From IMG/VR virus record IMGVR_UViG_3300018065_000083, positions 1 to 20,565 of that record: a stretch of 20,565 nt of DNA; one strand, given 5' to 3'. Within the stretch, counting starts at the first letter, position 1, and each line of letters opens with the position of its first letter. The notes beneath the pieces are model-generated. The model searched no databases. It had not been told where the DNA came from and saw nothing but the letters and a program-made list of their open reading frames with translations. Positions 5,887-13,500 of this stretch are shown here, piece after piece. Position numbers and translations under genes: made by a program. The stretch is from a virus.

Positions 5887-8048
5887 TGAAAGTCGGACAG
5901 CCGTCGTTCACATCTGGCGAGATTGATCCCTCGCTGCACGCGCGTGCCGATCTGCCGTTGTATAAGACGGCGCTTGAAACGTGCCTGAATTACATCATCA
6001 TGCCGCAGGGTGGGGCGCGTAACCGCACAGGGACCGCATACCGCGGCGCAACGCGTAACAACAACCAGGCACGCCTGGTTGCCTTCGCGTACAACGATGA
6101 TGACTCGTATTTGCTGGAGTTTACCGAGTACCGTTTCCGCGTGTATCGCAACGGTTCTCAGGTACTCCTCCCAAGCACCCCCGCAGCTTGGGTCACAGCC
6201 ACTGCTTATAGCTATGGTGATTTCGTGAGCAACGGCGGGACCAATTACAGTTGTCGCCTGGCACACACCTCAGCGGCAACCGATGAGCCTGGCGTTGGTG
6301 CAAACTGGGAAGACTACTGGATCGCCCTTGAAGACGACATCGTAGAACTATACCAGCCATTCACCTATGCCCAGCTACAGTACATGGACTACGACCAGAG
6401 TGCAGACACCCTGGTGCTCACGCACTCGTCCGCGTACCCGTTGAAGTTGACTCGCAGTGACCACCACGTGTGGGACCTAACAACGCCAGGCTACGCGCCG
6501 TCTACGGCAGCACCAACAGGGCTGTCCGGATCCGGTGGCACCGGTACGACCTACACCTATGTGGTTACGGCTGTGAACGCTGAAACCCTGGAAGAGTCCG
6601 TGGCTTCGGCCAGCACCACCATGGCCGAGGATGGCGGGACACTTACCTGGACAGACGTAGCCGGTGCCGGCAAGTACAACGTGTACAAGCAGGAGCAGGG
6701 CATCTTCGGGTTCATTGGCCAGTCCAGTGACGGGACGACCGGATTCACGGACGCAAAGTACATCGCGGAAACTGAAGACACGCCTCCAGTGGCGCGTGAC
6801 CCATTCGCTTCTACGGCCAAATATCCTTCAGCTGTAGCCTGGCACGAGCAGCGCTTGTGCTTCGGTGGAGCAAACCCGCAACGCATAAACACCAGCCAGG
6901 TTGGAACCTACTTCAACTTTTCGGTGTCTGAGCCCGCCAGTGACGGCGATGCGTTGACGCTGGATGTCGTCACCAACAAGGTGGCTGACATCCGATACTT
7001 GATAAGCCAGATTGATCTGCTTGTGTTCACCGCAGGCGCGGAAGTCCGTGTGACCTCACACGACAGCGCGTTCGTGTTGGACAACCTAAGTCGTAAGACC
7101 CAGAGCGCATACGGGTGCCAGGCTGGGGTAAAGCCGCAGGTAGTTGGCGACAAAATTCTGTTTGTACAGCGCGGTGGTACCGCGGTGCGTGACTTTGCGT
7201 ACAGCCTGGAAGCCGATAAATTCACCGGCGGTGACCTCAGCATCATCGCCAAACACTTGTTCAGCGAAACCTCGGTTGTACGCTGGGCGTATGTAAGTGA
7301 ACCGGAGCCTATCGTGTGGATGGTTACCACGGCTGGCAAACTCATCGGCATGACCATCGCACCAGAACATGAGGTCCTGGCGTTCCACCAACACGAGTTA
7401 GCCGATGATGGCGTTGTTGAAGATGTAGTCACCGTCCCTGAAGGTGACACCACTGCGGTGTACTTTGTAGTGAAACGCACCAAGGTAGGCTCACCTGTAA
7501 GGTACATTGAGAAGCTGTCGACATGGGTTGGCGACCCTACCGAAGACGCCACATTCTTGGACTGTCATTCGACCGGCACCATTACTGGTTCCAAGATCAT
7601 CAACCTTGACCACCTGGAGGCCAAGAACGTCACTGCGTTAATCGACGGTGACGTTGTGTCGAACTTGAACGTGGCAAGCGGGGAGGTCACGCTGCCACGC
7701 ACATACACCAACGCGAAAGCCTGTGTAGGCCTGCCGTATGTGTCGCGCTTGAAGACGTTAGAGCCGCCTATCCAGGACGCCTATGGCAACGAGATGTCGG
7801 TGTCGCGCCTACAGCTCCGCGTGCTCAAGACACGTGGCATTTGGGCTGGCCCAGACGAAGACAACATGACCGAGTATCCTACCAGGCTCTATGAAGACTG
7901 GGGTGACCCGGCTACTACGCACACCGGCGTCATTGAGATCGTAATCGAGCCGACGTGGAGCGGCCGCGGCAAGGTAGTTGTGGAACAGCCAGACCCGCTA
8001 CCGTCGTTTATTTTGGCGCTGGTGCCAGATGTCGAAACCGGGGGTTAA
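5886..8048 (+). CDS. tail tubular protein B (gp12-like tail nozzle) with sugar-binding-like and FN3-like insertions
   Basis: A 720-residue protein in the place of T7 gp12 (794 residues), the hexameric nozzle of the short tail. The N-terminus (FTSGEIDPSLHARADLPLY, then MPQGGARNRTGTAYRG) is a signature of this family of podovirus nozzle or stabilisation proteins. Two insertions stand out. Residues about 102-148 start with WVTATAYSYGDFVS and end in a GANWEDYW motif, resembling chitin-binding CBM5/12 modules. Residues about 210-300 form a fibronectin-III-like domain (APTGLSGS, then TYVVTAVNAETLEESVAS). Both could contact cell surface glycans or fibres, which is inference. The remainder is rich in beta strands. 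The ATG overlaps the preceding stop by one base. The next gene begins inside its last 20 bases. Confidence 0.82.
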   Translation: MKVGQPSFTSGEIDPSLHARADLPLYKTALETCLNYIIMPQGGARNRTGTAYRGATRNNNQARLVAFAYNDDDSYLLEFTEYRFRVYRNGSQVLLPSTPAAWVTATAYSYGDFVSNGGTNYSCRLAHTSAATDEPGVGANWEDYWIALEDDIVELYQPFTYAQLQYMDYDQSADTLVLTHSSAYPLKLTRSDHHVWDLTTPGYAPSTAAPTGLSGSGGTGTTYTYVVTAVNAETLEESVASASTTMAEDGGTLTWTDVAGAGKYNVYKQEQGIFGFIGQSSDGTTGFTDAKYIAETEDTPPVARDPFASTAKYPSAVAWHEQRLCFGGANPQRINTSQVGTYFNFSVSEPASDGDALTLDVVTNKVADIRYLISQIDLLVFTAGAEVRVTSHDSAFVLDNLSRKTQSAYGCQAGVKPQVVGDKILFVQRGGTAVRDFAYSLEADKFTGGDLSIIAKHLFSETSVVRWAYVSEPEPIVWMVTTAGKLIGMTIAPEHEVLAFHQHELADDGVVEDVVTVPEGDTTAVYFVVKRTKVGSPVRYIEKLSTWVGDPTEDATFLDCHSTGTITGSKIINLDHLEAKNVTALIDGDVVSNLNVASGEVTLPRTYTNAKACVGLPYVSRLKTLEPPIQDAYGNEMSVSRLQLRVLKTRGIWAGPDEDNMTEYPTRLYEDWGDPATTHTGVIEIVIEPTWSGRGKVVVEQPDPLPSFILALVPDVETGG

Positions 8049-8496
8049 GTTAGCAAGGGCAGAGGCCTCTGATGTGCTACACATCGTGCACAACCTGCGC
8101 GACGAGGATGCCGCAGAGGTGGCAGCGTCACACGGCCGCAACGCAGAGAGCTTGATCCTGCGTGCTGTAGAACAACACGAGACAACGGTTGCACGCTGTT
8201 ACGGTGAGCCGATCGCCATGTGGGGAGTGGTTCCCGGCCCAATCCTGGTTGGCGGTGGTGTGCCCTGGTTGCTTGGCACTGACAAGATAGTTGAACACCA
8301 GGTGCAGCTGTTACGCGAAAGCCGACCTTGGGTGCAGGACGCACTGGCAGAGTATAAGTACCTCGAGAACTACGTTGACGATCGCAACGAGACCTCAAAG
8401 CGGTGGCTTAAGTGGTTGGGCTTCGAGTTTGATGAACCTGAAAAGTACGGCGTCGAGAACAGACTTTTCCGCCGTTTCTACACCGGAGAATTGTGA
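8029..8496 (+). CDS. internal virion protein A-like (T7 gp13-like, GNAT fold)
   Basis: A 155-residue protein resembling T7 gp13 and related phage proteins with an acetyltransferase-like fold. I chose the ATG at 8029, which gives the start MSKPGVKLARAEASD expected for the family and overlaps the nozzle gene by 20 bases. An in-frame TTG at 7978 would add residues without family character. Supporting segments are GEPIAMWGVVP, VPWLLGTD, LENYVDDRNETSKRWLKWLGF and a final YGVENRLFRRFY, the layout seen in this group. GNAT enzymes bind acetyl-CoA through a Q/RxxGxG/A loop; I see no clear copy here, so activity may be lost. T7 gp13 is needed for infectious particles although its exact role is unclear. 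The ribosome site is weak, suggesting coupling to upstream translation. Confidence 0.75.
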   Translation: MSKPGVKLARAEASDVLHIVHNLRDEDAAEVAASHGRNAESLILRAVEQHETTVARCYGEPIAMWGVVPGPILVGGGVPWLLGTDKIVEHQVQLLRESRPWVQDALAEYKYLENYVDDRNETSKRWLKWLGFEFDEPEKYGVENRLFRRFYTGEL

Positions 8497-8975
8497 TGTG
8501 CGGACCAGCGTTAGCTGTAGCAAGTTTGGTGATGACAGGCATGGGGGCTATACAGCAGTTCCAAGCTGCGAACGCCCAGGCTGAATACGCAGAGGCAGTA
8601 CAGCGCAATAATGACATCATGGCCGATCGCGCGAAGAAGGACGCGATCAAACGTGGCAAGCGCGAAGAGACACTGCGTCGCATGCAGATCAAACAGGATG
8701 TTGGCACTGCCAGGTCAAAGCTGGCTGGTGGTGGATTCGACGTCAACACAGGCAGCGCCCTGACTCGACAGAGCGACATCACGGCAATGGGTGGTGTAGA
8801 GGCGCTGACCATACGCAACAACGCGCAACGTGAAGCCTACGGCATCGGTGTTGATAACTACCGCGAGCGGGCGGCTACGCGCAGTCAGGTTGCGGCGTCG
8901 AAGAACAGAGCAACAAGTTCGCTTATCTCCGGGGCGTCTAGCGTCGCCAGCGGAGCGTACAACTACTTCGGGTAA
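8496..8975 (+). CDS. internal virion protein B-like (gp14-like)
   Basis: A 159-residue protein starting MCGPALAVASLVMTG, the opening typical of T7 gp14-type core proteins. An N-terminal hydrophobic stretch (about residues 4-20) is followed by a long charged helix and a Ser/Ala/Gly-rich C-terminus (SSLISGASSVASGAYNYFG). In T7, gp14 is ejected first and sits in the outer membrane as part of the DNA conduit; a similar role is inferred here. The ATG at 8496 overlaps the previous stop (TGATG) and has GGAG seven bases upstream; a GTG immediately before it (8493) is a less likely start. It is slightly shorter than T7 gp14 (196 residues). Confidence 0.78.
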   Translation: MCGPALAVASLVMTGMGAIQQFQAANAQAEYAEAVQRNNDIMADRAKKDAIKRGKREETLRRMQIKQDVGTARSKLAGGGFDVNTGSALTRQSDITAMGGVEALTIRNNAQREAYGIGVDNYRERAATRSQVAASKNRATSSLISGASSVASGAYNYFG

Positions 8976-8980
8976 CAACG

Positions 8981-10594
8981 ATGGCAATCCGTATCCCCCA
9001 AGTACAACAACGTGGCCTACCGTCAACCACCGGCGTGCGCACACCAAGTGCTGATGCGTTCGGTGCAGGTGTAGGGAGCGCGCTACAGGGCGCCGGCAAT
9101 GAGCTGATGAAGATCGCCCTGGATGAGCGCAACCGCGAAGACGAGACCAGGGCACGCGAAGCGGACACGCTGTACACCCGTAAGCTGAACGATCTTAAGC
9201 GCGGGTACTCGCAACAGAATGGCAAGGTTGCTTTCGAGTCTCAGGAGGACTACCAGAAGGCAGTCGACGAAATCCGGCGCGAGGCGATGGACGGTCTAGC
9301 GAACGACCGCCAGCGCACAATGTTCTCACCCCTGGCTGACCGCAAGCATGGTGAGGCCATCGAGTTCGGTAAAACCTACGCTAGCAAGGCGCTGAAGGAG
9401 TGGGAGATCGGTGAACTGACAGCCCAGGGTGAGATGCACCTTGAGTCTGCTGCGAGTTCATACGGAACACCTGAAGGCGAACAAGAGATGCAGGCCCTGA
9501 TGGAAAACATCGAGGACCTGGGTGAACGCTCAGGCTGGGCACCTGACGTCATAGCGTTGCAAAAACAGAAGATGACCAGCTCTGCTGTTACGAAGAAGAT
9601 CGACAGCATGCTCGAGTCAAACCCGTACGCAGCGCAGCAGATGTTCAAGGACAACCGTGACAAGTTGACCATGGGCGACGCAGCGAAGCTGGACAACAAG
9701 GTCCAGACGTACGTCGACAAACGTGCGGCATTCGACCAGGCAGATCGCATCCTGGCAGAAACTGATGGCGATGCTACGGCAGCGTGGGAAGCAACAAAGG
9801 ACATCCAGGACCCAGAGCGCCGCTCAGCTGTGCAGCGCCTGGTGAAAGAAGACATCCGCATGCGCGACATCATCGAGAAGGACGCGAAGCGGCGCCTGGC
9901 TGATGCAGAGTGGAACAAGATCCTGCAGAGTGAGCGCCCATCCATGCGCGACCTGCCTGTACCTGGGACAGTTGACCCGGCCGTGTACATTTCCATGGAG
10001 AAGTACATCAAGCACAAGCAGGAGAACCCTGGCCGCGACATCAAGACCAACGACGTCCTGATGAACAAGCTGCTGCTGATGGACCGTGATGAGCTTAACG
10101 GCGTAGACCTGAACCAACACCAGCACGAGCTGTCCCCGACGGACCTCGGTAAGCTGAAGAAGTTGCAGAGCGGTGACCCGGAAGAGGTGCGCATCCAGAC
10201 CACCATGTCTGAATTGTACAAGCGCGGATTGGCCGGGGTCGGCATCAACCACAAGAAGGCACCCAAGCGCGCCGCTGAGTTTAAGAGCGACGTTGACCTC
10301 GCGCTCCAGGAAGCCACCGAGGCCAAAGGCAACAAACTCAACGCAGCTGAGCAGAGCAAGATCGTCAACGAAGTGGTGTACCGCCACAAGACGAAGATCA
10401 AGCAAGGCGGCTGGTGGCCGTTCGACGAAGAAATCACCCTGGCCGAGTTCAAGAAACAGCTCCCAGTGGATGCGAACGGCAACACCCTTGCGGACGATGA
10501 GATAATGGCCATCGTTGATGCCATTGAAGCAGAAGACATGGTGGCAACCCCAGAGCGGGTTATCACGTACCTGAAGAAACGCTATACGAGGTAG
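8981..10594 (+). CDS. internal virion protein C-like (gp15-like core protein)
   Basis: A 537-residue, largely helical and highly charged protein between the gp14-like and giant genes, the position of T7 gp15 (747 residues). The N-terminus IRIPQVQQRGLPSTTGVRTPSADAFGAGVG, given here in two parts (residues 3-20 and 21-32), is typical of such proteins, with a flexible start before long helices. Repeated amphipathic helices fill residues about 40-300. In T7, gp15 joins gp16 in a tube that crosses the periplasm during genome ejection. I infer the same role from position and composition. No lysozyme, transglycosylase or peptidase motif is visible, and no membrane segment. The ribosome site is weak (GGGTAA just upstream), and the gap to the previous stop is only five bases, which suggests coupled translation. 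Confidence 0.75.
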   Translation: MAIRIPQVQQRGLPSTTGVRTPSADAFGAGVGSALQGAGNELMKIALDERNREDETRAREADTLYTRKLNDLKRGYSQQNGKVAFESQEDYQKAVDEIRREAMDGLANDRQRTMFSPLADRKHGEAIEFGKTYASKALKEWEIGELTAQGEMHLESAASSYGTPEGEQEMQALMENIEDLGERSGWAPDVIALQKQKMTSSAVTKKIDSMLESNPYAAQQMFKDNRDKLTMGDAAKLDNKVQTYVDKRAAFDQADRILAETDGDATAAWEATKDIQDPERRSAVQRLVKEDIRMRDIIEKDAKRRLADAEWNKILQSERPSMRDLPVPGTVDPAVYISMEKYIKHKQENPGRDIKTNDVLMNKLLLMDRDELNGVDLNQHQHELSPTDLGKLKKLQSGDPEEVRIQTTMSELYKRGLAGVGINHKKAPKRAAEFKSDVDLALQEATEAKGNKLNAAEQSKIVNEVVYRHKTKIKQGGWWPFDEEITLAEFKKQLPVDANGNTLADDEIMAIVDAIEAEDMVATPERVITYLKKRYTR

Positions 10595-10599
10595 TTTCA

Positions 10600-13500
10600 A
10601 TGCCCCTTGACTATAGTGACCTGCGGAGCGATCTGGGCCTCGACACGGAGCAACCCACTCTCTCTGACACGATCAAGTCAACACCAGACTTCAGCCCGGA
10701 ACAGCATGGCCAGGACCTAGAGCTTGGCCGCAAGCTGAACCTGCCGGCAGAAGTTGTACGTGACAACCGCGACCAGGCAAAGCTGGACGTACAGTTCGTT
10801 GATACTCCTGAAGAGGACATCAAGCAGTCTGCTGGCGTCCTGTATAAGCGACTCCGCGAAGATCCCGACTTCGCCGTCCTGACCAAGGACGACATCGCAG
10901 CCATGAAGAGTGTCACCGAACAGGCCGGCCACTGGGACAAGTGGGTTGGCCGCCAAGGCGGCATGCTGCAGAAGCAGCTCGGCGGCACCCAGACCTTCGG
11001 CGGTATCGCCGGCATGATCACTGACATACCCCTGGCAGGCTTGGCCGAGATCACCGGCGAAAGCGATGCCATGAAGGAACATCGCTCTGCGGCCTTTGCA
11101 GAGATGATCCAATCTGGTGTGCGCAACGTACGTGAAGGTCAGAAACTCCTGCAAGAAAACGCAGCTAACGCAGAGCCAGGCAGCCTCCACGAGCTTGCCA
11201 CTGACGTAGCCGATGCACTCCCTCAATTCGCTGTGATGCTGGGCATGGGCATGACCATGGGTCCGGCGGGCAGCGCCGCCGCCTTTATCCCAAACTCTCT
11301 TGGTACCTTCGGTGAATCGATCGCTGAGGGAGAAGATCCAATCGGCGCATGGCGCGATGCCGGCGTGAACTTTGCCACTGAGTACCTGCCCGAACGTATC
11401 CCTCTCAAGATCTATCTCGGCCCGAAGGGTGGCAAGAGCCTCCTCAAGCGTGGGGTTGAAGGCACCATCGCAGAGGGACTGACAGAAGGCCTGACAAACA
11501 TCTTGCAGTCTATGTGGGATGCTGGCACCGTCGACGAGAATGCAACTGTTGGTGATGCAATCGCTGTCCTGTTCAACTCCGAGATGTGGGCTAACACCTG
11601 GCGGGCTATGAAGGCCGGTGGCGTCCTGGGCGCTGGCGGCGCGGTGGTCACCCATCCGTTTGACCCGGAGGTCAAGCAGGAGAAAGCCAACCGCATCATC
11701 CAGGAGGGCATCCAGGAGGCAGAGTCCGCAGAGAACACTGTCGAGCAGCTGAAGCAGCTGGGGCAGAAAGTCCAGCAGACAAAGTTGTTCGGTCGCAACC
11801 GTGAGATCCTGGGCGAGTTCATCGAGGAAGCCTCGGACAGCAAGAACATCTATGTCGACTCCGCAGGCATCAGTGAAGTCTACCTGCAGCTTGGCCAGGA
11901 AGCTGGCGACCAGCTGTTGCGTGACATGGGCATCGATCAACAGGTCGAGGAGCTGAACGCGACCAACGGCGACTTCGTGATGCCGTTGCGTAACTTCGCC
12001 AAGATCATGGACAACCCGTCGTTCGAGCAGCTGTTGCCGCACATGCGCAAGACCGCAGGTGAGCCTACCCTTAACGAGGTGCAAACCCGCCAGGCTGAGA
12101 TCCAGGCAGAAGCGGACAACATCATCACTGAGATCGGTGAAGACTCCGACACCTACGCCAGCGCTGAGCGAGTGCGTATGTCGATCCAGACCGACCTTGA
12201 GCAGACCGGGATGTCTCCGGAAGACGCAGCCGCCAACGCGCTGTTGCACCGGAACTTCGCCCTGGTTGCATCTAAGTGGACCGGCCTCTCCCCTGAAGAG
12301 GCGCACGGCGGCGTACGAGTGGAGCGTGCCGTACAGACCGAAGAAGACACCCCGACCGACGACGGCACCGTCCTCACATCTACTGAAGCCGCAGAGGTCG
12401 CGGCTGACCTGGGTTTGGCTCAACAGACCAAGTTGAACGACACCATCTCGCGCTTACCTGCGTCCCTGCGCGAAGAGATCGACTACGTCAACACCGGCTT
12501 CGAAGACGGTCCAGACCTAGCCGACGCCTTCGAGGATGTCCTCGATCGCGTAGAGTCTGGCGACTTCGAAGTGAACCACCGCCAGCGCCGGGCACTGCGC
12601 GAGGCTGCCATCGAGATGGGCATCTACCGCCCCATCAGCGAAGAAGAGCTGGCGCGTACCGATGTGGTATCGCCTGGCGGCGCGGCAGGGAAGGCGTACG
12701 ACTTCGTACACAACAAACAGAAATACGTCTTCAACAAGCACATCAAAGATGTACCCGCAGCAGCCGATGAAGAGATCGAGTTCGACGAGCTTGAACTGGA
12801 TGAGATCACCCTGGCGCAGAGTGCATCCGTGCGCCGCGGCAATGAGACCCTGAAGAAGTGGGGACTGAATCCTGGCCAGCGCTACCGCACCCGCGAAGTA
12901 GCTATCGCCCTGGAAGCCCGCCAGGCCGCGAAGTACGGTCGCATTGGACTCAAGGACCACAGCACTGAAGCCGAGAGCAAGATTGCCAGGTGGATGGCTG
13001 AAGAAGTTAAGTTCGAGCTAGAGCATCCGGAGACCTCCGGTGTCGGCTGGTACAGCGAGAAGTGGCAGAACGCCATCAGCAAGTTCGCGAAGATCTACCC
13101 AGAGCTGGGTAGTGACCAGGACGCCAGGAACATGTTCACGCTGTTCATGGCCATCACCTCTGACGGCCAGCGCGTGTACAACAACTTCAACCTGGCAACC
13201 AGGCTGTACAGCGAGTACCGCACGGATGGTCGTCTTGATGAAGGATTCAACAGCGGTGGTAAGTCCAACGCATCCATGGTTGGGAACATCAAGCTGATCA
13301 ACAGGCTCCTGGCCGAGAAGTCTCCCGCTGAGATCCACACGTGGCTCCTTGAAGAGCACACCGTCAAGGACCTGAACGCCATGGCCAGGGCTGAGGGCAT
13401 TAAGTTCAGCTCTGGTTACCTGTCAGATGTCAAGCTGCCACGTGCAGCTGTGATGCTGGGTCCGAAGCTGGGCGCCTTCTATGCCAACCTGATGGGCAGC

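Noticed and set aside
6062-6081. Perfect 9-bp inverted repeat with a two-base spacer inside the nozzle gene
   Set aside because: It encodes ordinary conserved-looking protein; one such palindrome in about 20 kb is within chance expectation and no second copy was noticed.
7978-8028. TTG start at 7978 for the gp13-like protein
   Set aside because: The added 17 residues lie deep inside the nozzle gene and lack family-like character; the ATG at 8029 gives the expected N-terminus.
10717-12423. 568-codon open frame on the minus strand inside the giant gene
   Set aside because: It is a shadow of the + strand codon bias; no ribosome site or motif, and the opposite frame is continuous for over 9 kb.
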